From assembly GCF_007753095.1 (NCBI RefSeq), contig NZ_CP036348.1:4875411-4939410 (forward strand): DNA of 64,000 nt, read 5' to 3'. This document shows positions 25,354 to 34,648 of this stretch, piece after piece. Below the pieces are notes generated by a model. That model saw nothing but the letters and a program-made list of their open reading frames with translations. It ran no database searches and was not told the DNA's origin. Position numbers and translations under genes: made by a program. Numbering within the stretch: the stretch's first letter is position 1; each line of letters opens with the position of its first letter. This stretch comes from Rosistilla carotiformis. GTDB lineage: Bacteria > Planctomycetota > Planctomycetia > Pirellulales > Pirellulaceae.

Positions 25354-26157
25354 CTACGACGCCTGAGCCAAAGGTTTCAATCGCTCCAACGGAACATAAA
25401 ACCGTTTGTAGCGTTGCCCGTCGTCGAACATCTGCCCTTTTCCATCGGGGACCAAGACCGTCGCGCGACGCGTGATGCGATTCACTTTGCCGCGCAACAT
25501 CTTCCCTTCGTATTGGAATTCGACCGGGCTGCCGACACTGACCTGAAAGCGTTTCGCGGCGCGTTCGTCTTGCGTGATCAATTGGTGTTGATAATCGGTG
25601 TGCCCAAAGAACCGCCGAGTGATCCCGTGGAATTGCCGCTTGGCACAATTGCTGTCGTTGAAGCAGAGCATCTCGACCAAATGAACAAGCTCGTGTTCGC
25701 AGACGCGTTGAGCGGCTTGCAAGCGGTTGTTGCAAACACATCCGCTGACGATCACTTGCCGGTCGAGATCGTGAAAGGTTTGGAACAACAACGTCGTCGA
25801 AAGGATCACTTCAAACGTACGCTTCCTACCGCCGGGCACTTGCGGATCGCGGACTTTCGAATCGTAGGTGGTGACGGTTTTGCCAGCCGCCCGCGTCATC
25901 CGGCTGGAGAGATTAAAATCGATCCCCTCGCGGCGAGCCAACCACAACAAACGACCTTCAAAAAAGTGGTCGTCGTAGAGCATGCACATCCGTCGCAGAT
26001 CGGCCGCCGCCATCCGCGTAAAGTTCACACCATCAAGCGTCGACGACAAAGCAAGCGTCGTCCGCAAGATTTCTTGTTGCTTGGTTGCGATTTGTTGAGG
26101 CGTCCAGCGTCGCTCTAACGCATACCGCCCCATTCGTTGGAAGTCCGTCTCTTTCAT
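25354..26157 (-). CDS. SprT-like zinc metalloprotein
   Basis: ATG 26157 (MKETDFQRMGRYAL) gives 267 residues; the longer frame upstream overlaps the neighbouring gene and lacks family-like sequence. MYDDHFFEGRL near 60 and the zincin motif HELVH in CEHELVHLVEML, followed by a downstream His in RRFFGHTDYQH, match the SprT-like fold. The C-terminal 60 residues (VGSPVEFQYEGKMLRGKVN) look like a small beta-barrel. SprT relatives include the DNA-protein crosslink protease SPRTN, but bacterial members are mostly uncharacterised. It converges on the vgrG operon with a 46-bp gap. Confidence 0.75.
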   Translation of the reverse strand: MKETDFQRMGRYALERRWTPQQIATKQQEILRTTLALSSTLDGVNFTRMAAADLRRMCMLYDDHFFEGRLLWLARREGIDFNLSSRMTRAAGKTVTTYDSKVRDPQVPGGRKRTFEVILSTTLLFQTFHDLDRQVIVSGCVCNNRLQAAQRVCEHELVHLVEMLCFNDSNCAKRQFHGITRRFFGHTDYQHQLITQDERAAKRFQVSVGSPVEFQYEGKMLRGKVNRITRRATVLVPDGKGQMFDDGQRYKRFYVPLERLKPLAQAS

Positions 26158-26269
26158 GGACGATATTGTGACGACTTCGCGCAACCGCTGCCAGAGCGGA
26201 AACGCAAGCAATCCGTTTGCTAGCACTCGTCTAAAAACAGGGCGACGTTTGGCTGCGCCTCCACCGAGA

Positions 26270-27253
26270 CTAACGTGAAGCCATCCGCTGCTCGCTAGCA
26301 AAGTACAGCTTCGGGTCATCGACAATCACGCCGGTGCTCCATGTGCGTCCATCGTCGCGGCTCATCGTGTTGTAGAAGAAACTTCGCAACCGCTCCGTCT
26401 TGTAGCTGTAAGGATACAGCGACGTGACATAGTCCTCTTGCGTCAAGTCATCGACCCCTTCGGAGATGTAGTAATGCACCATTCCGTCGGTTGTGCAGGA
26501 GAGCCCCAATGTCCACCAACCCGTCGTGGTGATGGGGGGGCCTTGGAAATCGCGCCCTTTGGAATCGCAACGGATTCGCCAATAGGCGTAATCGTAGTTC
26601 TGCCGCGTATTCTCTTTACGTTGCAACTCCACAAACATCCCTGGCCAATAGACCTCGTTTTCCGGGCCTTTGCTTTTGAACATCAAGAAGCCCTTTTCCG
26701 ACTCTTTGATCGCCGTGGTTTCCAGGGCCAATCGGAAGCCAAAGTGGGGACCGCTTCGATCCTCCCAATCCTTCACCTTAGGCAGCCAGACGCGCGTCAC
26801 CACATTCGGTTGGCTCTCCACCGGCACGCGACCGTTCAGACGGTACTGAACGTTGCAGATGAAGTCGTCTTGGTTGTGCGACTCGTTGCTCGCTTGGCCG
26901 GGAATTCCCGTGAACATCGACTTCAGTAACAACGATCCTTCGCTACCAGGCAACCCGCCCGGCGGCGTCGGAACGCGGCGCACGATGTCGGGATGGCCAC
27001 GTTTGATTCCTTCGTACCAGCGGCCGTTGACCGATTTCCCGGTCGGACCGCGCTGGTTTTCGTCGATATCCTCGGTGCTCTTGGGATTTCGAGGGACGTA
27101 TCGCCAGTTCGGATCTTCGAAGTCGTCACCCACTGCCGTGACCAGCTTTCCGGTGCCGGGTACGATCGGTCGTGGCCGCTGAGCCGAGGCTGTCGATACA
27201 ACCAAAATGCCAGCAAATGCCATGACGTGGGCAAGCCGGATGCGCACGTTCAT
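26270..27253 (-). CDS. Secreted protein of unknown function
   Basis: ATG 27253 is chosen: AAGGAT lies 7-12 bases upstream and the product opens with a clean signal peptide (MNVRIRLAHVMAFAGILVV, cut at ASA-QR). The mature part of about 300 residues is rich in Trp, Tyr and Asp, with NVQYRLNGRVPVES, HFGFRLALET and WWTLGLSCTTDGMVHYYISE. The beta-sandwich flavour recalls planctomycete extracellular proteins with a jelly-roll, but no family or active site is recognised. It is transcribed alone, 113 bp upstream of the SprT-like gene. Confidence 0.7.
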   Translation of the reverse strand: MNVRIRLAHVMAFAGILVVSTASAQRPRPIVPGTGKLVTAVGDDFEDPNWRYVPRNPKSTEDIDENQRGPTGKSVNGRWYEGIKRGHPDIVRRVPTPPGGLPGSEGSLLLKSMFTGIPGQASNESHNQDDFICNVQYRLNGRVPVESQPNVVTRVWLPKVKDWEDRSGPHFGFRLALETTAIKESEKGFLMFKSKGPENEVYWPGMFVELQRKENTRQNYDYAYWRIRCDSKGRDFQGPPITTTGWWTLGLSCTTDGMVHYYISEGVDDLTQEDYVTSLYPYSYKTERLRSFFYNTMSRDDGRTWSTGVIVDDPKLYFASEQRMASR

Positions 27254-27525
27254 AAGATTATCCTTCCTACTACCATAAACCCCTGGGACTTGAATTCGCA
27301 TCATCGATGCGAACCGCCACATTCCGAATTATCGGCACATCTTCGCAGCGACTTTGCCCTATCAGCCCGACGCCGTTTCTTTTTGCTGATCGTCAACGAA
27401 CCGCTTGCCCGCGGGCAATTTGCTAGCCAAGGCTGATCTAGACAGCGATTCGCCGCAGCGGCTATGGTGGCAGGGCTGATTCAGGCACTTCGAGGATTTC
27501 AACCGATCCGAGGGCAGGGAGCCCC

Positions 27526-28689
27526 ATGAACCACCATTCCTCCGAACACAACCGCGTCGTCATCACCGGCGTTGGCGTCTTCAGTTCCTTAGGAGCCGGG
27601 TTCGCATCGCTGAGTTCAGCCACAGTCGAATCGCGAGCCATGGCGTCGGCCGCTACTTCAGTTCCCGTCTTTGGACCGATCGCAAGCTATTCCGGCGCGA
27701 TCGACGATTTTGGCAACCTGCCCGCCGTTCGAAAACGCAGTTTGCGGAAGTCGATGAAGTTGATGAATCGCGAAACCCAACTTGGCGTTGCCGCGGCCTA
27801 CCAAGCGATCCAAGCTGCCGACCTGGACACGGCGGGCTACGATTCCCAACGGGTCGGCGTTTGCTTCGGCGCAGGCAACGTCGAAGTCCGACCAGAAGAT
27901 TTCATCGCCGGCGTGCAAGCCTGTTCCGAATCGCCCGACCAGCCGATCCCGAACGCCTGGGGTTCGCAAGGCCTTCCCCACGTCGATCCTTTGTGGGTTC
28001 TGCGCGTGTTACCCAACATGCCCGCCTGCCACATCGCCATCGGCTGCGATTACCAGGGTCCCAACAATACGATCACGCAAGCGGAAGCTTCGGCGAACCT
28101 TGCCATCCAGGAAGCCAAACACCATTTGTTAGACGACGAAGCCGACGCGATGATCGCCGGCAGCACCGGCACTTCCATCCGTTGTGACCGATCGACTAAC
28201 GAAGGCGACGCAGTGGCAGGCGAAGCTTCCGAAGGAGCCGCCGCGTTTGTGATCGAACGACTCGACGCCGCCCGCAATCGCAATGCGACGATCTATGCCG
28301 AGGTGCTGGGGATTGGCAGCAGTTGCGTGATCGACAACACGATGGTCCCCAAACCTGATGACGCGATTCGCAACGCCATCGGCGCATCGGTGGCTCAGTC
28401 GCATCTCGCCGATCGCGATGCGATTCAATGCGTCATCTACAACGGCCCACATAGCGACTCCGCGATCCAACAATCGTTGGGATCCCCGTTGTCCGAATCG
28501 ATGAACCTCAGCGAATGGATCGGTCAGGTCGACGCGGGCAGCGGCGCGATCGGATTGGCGATGGCGCTGATGCGTTTGGCCGCAACCGCTCCAGATGCGG
28601 AACACGCTGCCCTTAATCTTGGCATCACCAACAATGGACTCGCCAGCTGCCTGGTCGTCCGCAACCTTCAAACGTCGCGAGCCGCATGA
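27526..28689 (+). CDS. Ketosynthase-fold protein lacking catalytic residues (KS-beta-like)
   Basis: 387 residues starting at ATG 27526 with a GGAG-type site upstream. The thiolase/KAS fold is evident (VVITGVGVFSSLG, VGVCFGAGN). At the nucleophile position, where KAS enzymes have TACAS, this protein has QAEAS: Cys is replaced by Glu187. The HGTG and GHxxG histidine motifs are also lost (NGPHS and QVDAGSGA instead). It overlaps by 4 bases the next gene, which has all three catalytic residues. This is the arrangement of KS-alpha/KS-beta (chain-length factor) heterodimers of type II polyketide and some aryl-polyene systems, where KS-beta has Gln for Cys. No acyl carrier protein or ketoreductase is near. 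Confidence 0.75.
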   Translation: MNHHSSEHNRVVITGVGVFSSLGAGFASLSSATVESRAMASAATSVPVFGPIASYSGAIDDFGNLPAVRKRSLRKSMKLMNRETQLGVAAAYQAIQAADLDTAGYDSQRVGVCFGAGNVEVRPEDFIAGVQACSESPDQPIPNAWGSQGLPHVDPLWVLRVLPNMPACHIAIGCDYQGPNNTITQAEASANLAIQEAKHHLLDDEADAMIAGSTGTSIRCDRSTNEGDAVAGEASEGAAAFVIERLDAARNRNATIYAEVLGIGSSCVIDNTMVPKPDDAIRNAIGASVAQSHLADRDAIQCVIYNGPHSDSAIQQSLGSPLSESMNLSEWIGQVDAGSGAIGLAMALMRLAATAPDAEHAALNLGITNNGLASCLVVRNLQTSRAA

Positions 28690-30005
28690 TGCATCGTCGT
28701 GTTGTGATCACAGGAATGGGAATCGTCACACCGCTGGGCCACCGGTTGGATGGGTTCTGGGATAATCTCACCGCTGGGCGTTCGGGCGTTGGGCCGATCT
28801 CAACCTTTGACGCGTCGGAGTATCCCGTCCGCATCGCTGCGGAAGTTCCCAAGTCGTGGTCGATGGAAAGTGTTGGCGAAAACTCGCGTCAGTGGGCCAC
28901 GGCGCCCCGTCAGACACGCTTTGCACTCGCCGCAGGCATCATGGCCGTTCGCGATTCGGGAATCGATCTAGAGCGTTTCGATCCGCGACTTTCGGGCGTC
29001 TATCTCGGCTGTGGCGAACCGTTCACCCCCTTCAGCCCGCTGGTGGATTCGATCTCTCAATCGTTGAACGATCACAGCTTTCAACCCGCCGCCTACACCG
29101 ACACCGCGTTGCGTTTATTCGATCCCGAATCGCAGCGTCAGTTTGATCCCAAGATGCCCGCGATCGCATTGGCAGGTCGTTTCAATCTGCAAGGGCCCAG
29201 TGTGAATTGCATCGCAGCATGCGTTTCGTCGTCGCAAGCGATCGGCCAAGCGGTGCGAATGATCCGACGCGGTGAAGTCAACACGATGTTATGCGGCGGG
29301 GCCCACAGCTGTATCCATGAACTGGGCGTCACGGGCTTCAGCCGGCTATCAGCGCTCAGCCAACAGAATGCCAACCCTAAGCAAGCCGCACGCCCGTTTG
29401 ACCGCAGCCGCGACGGGTTTGTCATCGGCGAAGGAGGCGCCCTGTTTGTTGCGGAAGAATTCGAACAAGCGCGGCGACGTGGGGCCCCTATCTACGCGGA
29501 GATCAGTGGCTACGGGTCGGCGCAGGATGCGTTCCGAATCACCGACACCCATCCCGAAGGACGTGGATGTGTCCAAGCGATTCGACGCGCATTAAAGGAT
29601 GCGGGAATCGATGGAGAAGACCTTGATTACATCAACGCCCACGGAACCGGAACGGTCTTGAACGACAAGGTCGAAACGCGGTCGATTAAATCCGCCCTGG
29701 GATCGGTCGCCTACGACATCCCCGTTTCCAGCACCAAAAGTATGCTGGGGCATGCCACGACCGCCTGCGGCGCGATCGAATTGGCAGTCTCCTTGATGGC
29801 GATGCAGACCAATACGTTGCCCCCAACGATCAACTACGACGACCCCGATCCGGAATGCGATTTGGACTACATTCCCAACGTCGCCCGAGATGCCAAGTGC
29901 CGGCATATCCTAAGCAACAACATCGGCTTCGGTGGCCAGAACGCCGCGTTGATCCTATCGCGGGTCAGCGAACCGCGTTCGTATTGGCAATCGGCGGCTG
30001 CTTGA
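28686..30005 (+). CDS. Beta-ketoacyl synthase (KAS II / KS-alpha type)
   Basis: 439 residues. The catalytic triad is intact: Cys179 in GPSVNCIAACVSSS, His319 in NAHGTGT, and His356 in KSMLGHATTACG. It should condense malonyl-ACP with an acyl primer, using decarboxylation to drive the reaction. The start codons ATGATG at 28686 overlap the stop of the KS-beta-like gene (ATGA overlap), so equal-ratio translation and a heterodimer are likely. Fatty-acid FabF is also possible by sequence, but FabF is normally encoded in the fab cluster beside acpP, which is not seen here. Confidence 0.85.
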   Translation: MMHRRVVITGMGIVTPLGHRLDGFWDNLTAGRSGVGPISTFDASEYPVRIAAEVPKSWSMESVGENSRQWATAPRQTRFALAAGIMAVRDSGIDLERFDPRLSGVYLGCGEPFTPFSPLVDSISQSLNDHSFQPAAYTDTALRLFDPESQRQFDPKMPAIALAGRFNLQGPSVNCIAACVSSSQAIGQAVRMIRRGEVNTMLCGGAHSCIHELGVTGFSRLSALSQQNANPKQAARPFDRSRDGFVIGEGGALFVAEEFEQARRRGAPIYAEISGYGSAQDAFRITDTHPEGRGCVQAIRRALKDAGIDGEDLDYINAHGTGTVLNDKVETRSIKSALGSVAYDIPVSSTKSMLGHATTACGAIELAVSLMAMQTNTLPPTINYDDPDPECDLDYIPNVARDAKCRHILSNNIGFGGQNAALILSRVSEPRSYWQSAAA

Positions 30006-30027
30006 AGGCATCCGTCGTAGCAGACAC

Positions 30028-30957
30028 CTACAGAGCTTCCACTACCGCAGCATCGTCGTGCCACTGCTGCCACGCCTGTTCGATTGCGCCGGAGAACTTT
30101 TTGCTGGACGCCGAGAACAACTTCTTCCCCAGTTTCTTCGCCTGCTTCTGCAGGACGCTGCGGCGCGCGTCGATCGCCCCACTCAATCGTTTGAACCCTT
30201 TCGCTTGTCGCAATTTCTTGAAGTCGGGATGTTCGATAAGCAGATGGTGCAAGACCACGAGATCGTGATCGTTCCCCAACAAATCGGTAAGTCGTTTCAA
30301 CCGCTTCCCACGCTTGGAGAGTTCGCGTTCACTCGCGTCGCGCAGAATCCGCACTTGGTACATTTGGTACTTAGCGTGCTTCCGCCATTCGTGAAGCCGC
30401 TCGTCGGATGGCTCTTTGAGCGCATCGCGCATCGCCCGCTTGCCGCGTCGATACGTCTTTTCAAGACCGGGCTTTAACGCGTCAAATCCATCCTCGTCGC
30501 AATTCCATTCGGGCACACGATCGAGAGCGGCCTGCATGTCTTGGGTCGCTTCAACGAAGAAGGGCTCCCAATCGAGCGTGCCCGAGCTGGCAACTTGGCT
30601 GCGGTTATCTAACACCGCGTCCAACCGGTCCCACAGTTTCCCCGGAACCTCCTTCGCACCATACTCTCGCAGCCGCTCGAGCGCTTCGAGCGTGGCATCG
30701 GCATCGCGCAGCCCGGATAGTTTTCGAGAGGCATCGCGAAACCAAGTGTTTTCGCGCTCGTACACCTCGCCGATCGTTGGCCTCACCAACCGCAACATGC
30801 CACGGATCATTTTGCATCGCTTGCGGACATCATGCACGACCTCGCTGCGGTCGAGTTCGTGATTCGAGAGGTCGTCAATCGATTGCTGAATTTGCGTCGC
30901 CGCAATCCGCTGAATGCCCTGCTGCACCGATTCGCCGCCACTAAACCGGATCTTCAT
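30028..30957 (-). CDS. CHAD-domain protein
   Basis: 309 residues, a single all-helical CHAD domain with the expected conserved histidines and basic residues: EVVHDVRKRCKMIRGMLRLV near 40-60 and LHEWRKHAKYQMYQVRIL near 200. CHAD domains bind inorganic polyphosphate and often accompany CYTH phosphatases or polyphosphate kinase; none of those is nearby. The C-terminal 60 residues are Lys/Arg rich. The gene is convergent with the ketosynthase pair, 22 bp apart. Confidence 0.88.
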   Translation of the reverse strand: MKIRFSGGESVQQGIQRIAATQIQQSIDDLSNHELDRSEVVHDVRKRCKMIRGMLRLVRPTIGEVYERENTWFRDASRKLSGLRDADATLEALERLREYGAKEVPGKLWDRLDAVLDNRSQVASSGTLDWEPFFVEATQDMQAALDRVPEWNCDEDGFDALKPGLEKTYRRGKRAMRDALKEPSDERLHEWRKHAKYQMYQVRILRDASERELSKRGKRLKRLTDLLGNDHDLVVLHHLLIEHPDFKKLRQAKGFKRLSGAIDARRSVLQKQAKKLGKKLFSASSKKFSGAIEQAWQQWHDDAAVVEAL

Positions 30958-31324
30958 GTATCAATTCCCAAGGTGCAAATGTTCGTAAAGGAAGCGATTA
31001 TCTACGCCACGCATCTCATCGTAGCACGTAGCACGATGTTTCGTCTCCACCTCCCCCTTCTTATGATGGCCAAATCGCAATGCTTTCAAATTCGGTTAGG
31101 TGAAAATCAGACGGCGTGTTCCGTATTTTTTTGGCATGCCCCCTTTACCTAGCTCAAATGAATGTACAATTGTCCCCACCTCGAGGGCAGGCGGTCGCGA
31201 TGCGACGCTTCGAGATGCGGGCAAACACAAATGGACTTGGGTTCGGATCACAGTTGATGAAGGATTCAACAGGCACCGCGGAATCAAAGCTTCCAATCAT
31301 CCAGAACTCAAAGGCATCGTTCGC
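30958..31324. other. Intergenic region, no gene seen
   Basis: This 367-bp gap separates the CHAD gene start from a small zinc-ribbon gene. Plus-strand frames through it lack protein-like features. The only notable item is a short imperfect palindrome around 31015-31035 built from the repeated word GTAGCAC. It presumably holds the CHAD gene promoter. Confidence 0.4.
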
Positions 31325-31597
31325 ATGGACCAGTTCTATTTCCACCAGAATTGTCAGGTTTGTGGGCGTCCCATGATCGTATCGATCCAGTGGAGCAACG
31401 TTGCGATCCAATGCGGTCATTGCGGCGCTATCTGCGATCCCGCACACTTGGGTTCACCGAAGTGGCACCCCCGATGGCGTCCCGTATCCAACTCCGACCG
31501 CGGGAAGACAAACGTTCGCATATCGCGGGAACAACTGGGGCGAATCGCGATGTTGCTGCGATCGATCGAGCCCTCGAAATCACACGCCGCCCCTTGA
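31325..31597 (+). CDS. Small zinc-ribbon protein
   Basis: ATG 31325 gives 90 residues: MDQFYFHQNCQVCGRPMIVS followed by a second pair in IQCGHCGAIC. The two CxxC pairs, 19 residues apart, form a treble-clef or ribbon zinc site. The lead-in FHQNCxVCGRP recurs, from memory, in small planctomycete proteins of unknown function. The 3' half (PKWHPRWRPVSNSDRGK) is basic. Upstream frame is open to 31100 but unlike a protein. No clear ribosome site is visible, so the start is tentative. Confidence 0.55.
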   Translation: MDQFYFHQNCQVCGRPMIVSIQWSNVAIQCGHCGAICDPAHLGSPKWHPRWRPVSNSDRGKTNVRISREQLGRIAMLLRSIEPSKSHAAP

Positions 31598-32005
31598 TTC
31601 CAGAACGGTTGACCAACGCCACCACCGGTATCCGATTCCCCCATTGAAGACGCTTCTCATCGACGTGCTCCCTCCCGTCTCGAGGGACTTCTCTTTTCCC
31701 TTCGTTTAACCGTTGGGAAGCCGCAATTGGAACGCTGACCAAAGGGGCTGAACGCAACTTCAAATCGGCTTTGGAAAGCGTTAAGAGTCCGGTTCTGCGG
31801 ATTAAACCGGCGCCGTCCATTCGAAAGGTTCCAACACCACAATAAAGGTGGCTGCAAGAGGAACGTGCCTCGGAGAACGCTGGCGGGAAATCGGCGTCGA
31901 TGTATAATGGGTTCTGCCCACCTGAGACCCGAAGAGCGTTGCATTTTTCGCCTTCAGAAGGTTCCATGGCAATTTACGCCCCCGCCACTCGCTCAGCCCG
32001 CATTT
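31598..32005. other. Intergenic region with candidate promoter
   Basis: About 400 bp without a supported gene. A good -10 hexamer TATAAT is at 31903-31908, about 100 bp upstream of the PSCyt1 gene start, without a convincing -35. Plus-strand frames continuous with the next gene are open here but lack signal-peptide or domain features. Confidence 0.4.
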
Positions 32006-34636
32006 ATGCTTACACGCCCAATATTTCAACTGCAGCTTATCCTGCTGGCCGCCTTACTCGCGGGCAACACCGCGCGCTGCGAAGATTCTGCGGCTGCCGA
32101 GACCTTCTTCGAAACCAAGGTCCGCCCGCTGTTGATCGAACGCTGCTATGAGTGCCATTCGCGCGAGTTCGATGAGGCGCAGGGCGGCTTGCGAGTCGAT
32201 TCCGCTGCGGCGTTGGCCAAGGGCGGTTCGCGAGGGGCCGCGATCGTTGCCGGCGATTCGGCGAAAAGCCTGCTGGTCAAAGCCGTTCTGTACGACGATG
32301 GGTCGATGCAGATGCCTCCCGAAGGCAAGTTGAAGGACGAAGAAATCGAGATCCTTCGTAAATGGGTCGCCAACGGAGCTTACGATCCACGCGTCGACGA
32401 CACGCCCGACGCAGAAGAACCTCAGATCGATTGGCGTCAGCACTGGGCGTTCCAACCACCGCAACAAGCTGCCGCGGTCGACAAGATCGATCCTCGCAGC
32501 GACGATCCGATCGATGCGGTCGCCCTGGAAAGGATGGCTCGCGAAGGAATCGAATCGAGCGGCCCCACCGATCGCGAAACCTGGCTACGACGCGTCTATT
32601 TCGACTTGATCGGTCTGCCACCGAGCCGCGACGAGATCGACAGCTTTCTTGCCTCGGAACGTCCCGACGCCGCGCGCCGCGTCGTCGATAACCTGTTGGC
32701 CCGCCCCGAATATGGCGAGCGATGGGGGCGGCACTGGATGGACGTCGCCCGTTATGCCGACACCGTTGGCTACGCGCCGGCGAAGCGGGAACCGCGGTTG
32801 TTGGAGAGCGAAAACTATCGCGACTGGCTGATCCGCGTTTACAACGACGATATGCCTTTCGATCGCCAGGTCACGTTGCAACTGGCCGCCGATACGATCG
32901 ATCCCAAAAACGAACAGGGCGATCTCGACGCGATGGGCTTCCTGACAATCGGTCGCCGCTTTTTGAGCAACGAAGACATCGTCGACGACCGCATCGATGT
33001 CGTCACCCGCGGCCTACTGGGCCTGACGGTTCAGTGCGCTCGTTGCCACGATCATAAATTCGATCCGATTCCAACGATGGACTACTATTCGTTGGTGGGC
33101 GTGATGAAAAGCAGCGAATATCGCGACGACCTGCCATCGAAACTGGCGTTGTTCGACAAAGAGAAGACGACCGATCATCCGGTCTGGGTTCGCGGCCAGC
33201 GTGGAAATCGCGGCCCGATCGCACCGCGGCGTTTCTTGACCGCGCTGCACGGCGACGAACCTCCCAAGTTTACCCACGGCAGCGGCCGCTTGGATCTCGC
33301 CCAAGCGATCGTCGACCACAACAACCCGCTCACCCGACGCGTCCTCGTCAATCGTGTCTGGATGCATCTGATGGGCAAGCCGATCGTCGGCACGCCCAGC
33401 GACTACGGCGTCCGAACCGAACTGCCAGTGCAGGCGGCGGTCTTGGACGATCTGGCCGTCGATTTTGCTGAGCAGGGCGACAGCATCAAACACTTGGTCC
33501 GGCGGATTGCGAACTCGTATCTGTACCGACAATCGAGCCAAGTTGCTCCCGAGGTCGTCCAACGCGATCCCGACAACTGGTACTTTGCTCGCGGTATCGC
33601 ACGCCGCCGCGATTTCGAATCGCTCCGCGACACAATCCTCGCCTCCGCCGGTCAACTCGATCTACAAAAGGGGGGCGCGCCGGTCGTGGTCAGCGACGGT
33701 TCACCTCAATCGCGACGAACAGTTTATGCCTTCATCGATCGACAGAAATTGCCCGCCTTGTTCCGGGTCTTCGATGTCGCCAGCCCCGATGCGCACGAAC
33801 CACAGCGGTACTACACCACGGTTCCTCAACAATCGCTGTATCTGATGAACAGCCCGTTCATTCTGGATGCCAGCATCAAAGTCGCCAACGTGGCGACGCG
33901 GGGACTGCCGACCGAATCGCTCGACCAAAAAATCAACGCCTTGTTCCTGCGTGTGCTGAAACGCCAACCGACGGCTGAAGAGCTGCGGTATGCGATCGAG
34001 TTCTGCCAATCTCCGATCGATCCAGCCACCGTCCCCGTCTCGCCTGCCTCGGCGTGGGACTACGGATACGGCAACTTCGACGAAGCCCGAACGCACGTCC
34101 CCGACTTCAAACGCCTGCCCCACTTCCAAAAGGGACGTTGGGCCGGCGGACCGAAGATTCCCGACGAGCACCTGCAATACACTTCGTTGACGCCAACCGG
34201 AGGCCATCCCGGCGACGTGATCGCTTCGGTCCGGCGGTGGACCGCGCCGCAAACCGGCGAGGTCACAATTTCATGTGAGATGAAACATCCCAGCGACAAA
34301 GGGGATGGCGTGCGGATGTCGATCGCCTCGGAAGGCAAGGTGCTTTTCAAAGAGCTGTTGATGAATTCCGAACAATCGGTGCGGGAGCTTGCCGTCCAGG
34401 TAAAGGAAGGTCAAGTGATCGACTTCGTCGCCGAAGACAACATCTCGACGGCGTTTGATTCGTATCAATGGACCATTCAAATCCGCTTCCAAAGCGATCG
34501 CGGCGTGATCGCGGATTTCGATTCGAAAACCGACTTCAGCGGCAATCCCGATGGCAAGCAGCCGCGTCTGCTGACTCGCTTCGAACAACTCGCCCACGCC
34601 TTGCTGATTAGCAACGAACTAACTTTTATTGACTGA
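32006..34636 (+). CDS. PSCyt1-PSCyt2-PSD1 planctomycete cytochrome-like protein
   Basis: Start at ATG 32006 gives a signal peptide (LQLILLAALLAGNTARC) and an 876-residue exported protein. Domain order is that of the planctomycete-specific family: PSCyt1 with heme-type motif CYECH (Cys47-His51), PSCyt2 (DUF1549; WLRRVYFDLIGLPPSRDEID and ARPEYGERWGRHWMDVARYAD), a second CARCH motif near Cys344, then PSD1 (DUF1553; PLTRRVLVNRVWMHLMG and RVFDVASPDAHEPQR). The last 150 residues are a beta-rich extension. Function is unproven; such genes are almost always paired with a DUF1501 gene, as here, and have been linked to breakdown of sulfated polysaccharides. Confidence 0.93.
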   Translation: MLTRPIFQLQLILLAALLAGNTARCEDSAAAETFFETKVRPLLIERCYECHSREFDEAQGGLRVDSAAALAKGGSRGAAIVAGDSAKSLLVKAVLYDDGSMQMPPEGKLKDEEIEILRKWVANGAYDPRVDDTPDAEEPQIDWRQHWAFQPPQQAAAVDKIDPRSDDPIDAVALERMAREGIESSGPTDRETWLRRVYFDLIGLPPSRDEIDSFLASERPDAARRVVDNLLARPEYGERWGRHWMDVARYADTVGYAPAKREPRLLESENYRDWLIRVYNDDMPFDRQVTLQLAADTIDPKNEQGDLDAMGFLTIGRRFLSNEDIVDDRIDVVTRGLLGLTVQCARCHDHKFDPIPTMDYYSLVGVMKSSEYRDDLPSKLALFDKEKTTDHPVWVRGQRGNRGPIAPRRFLTALHGDEPPKFTHGSGRLDLAQAIVDHNNPLTRRVLVNRVWMHLMGKPIVGTPSDYGVRTELPVQAAVLDDLAVDFAEQGDSIKHLVRRIANSYLYRQSSQVAPEVVQRDPDNWYFARGIARRRDFESLRDTILASAGQLDLQKGGAPVVVSDGSPQSRRTVYAFIDRQKLPALFRVFDVASPDAHEPQRYYTTVPQQSLYLMNSPFILDASIKVANVATRGLPTESLDQKINALFLRVLKRQPTAEELRYAIEFCQSPIDPATVPVSPASAWDYGYGNFDEARTHVPDFKRLPHFQKGRWAGGPKIPDEHLQYTSLTPTGGHPGDVIASVRRWTAPQTGEVTISCEMKHPSDKGDGVRMSIASEGKVLFKELLMNSEQSVRELAVQVKEGQVIDFVAEDNISTAFDSYQWTIQIRFQSDRGVIADFDSKTDFSGNPDGKQPRLLTRFEQLAHALLISNELTFID

Positions 34637-34648
34637 GTGATCGCAACG

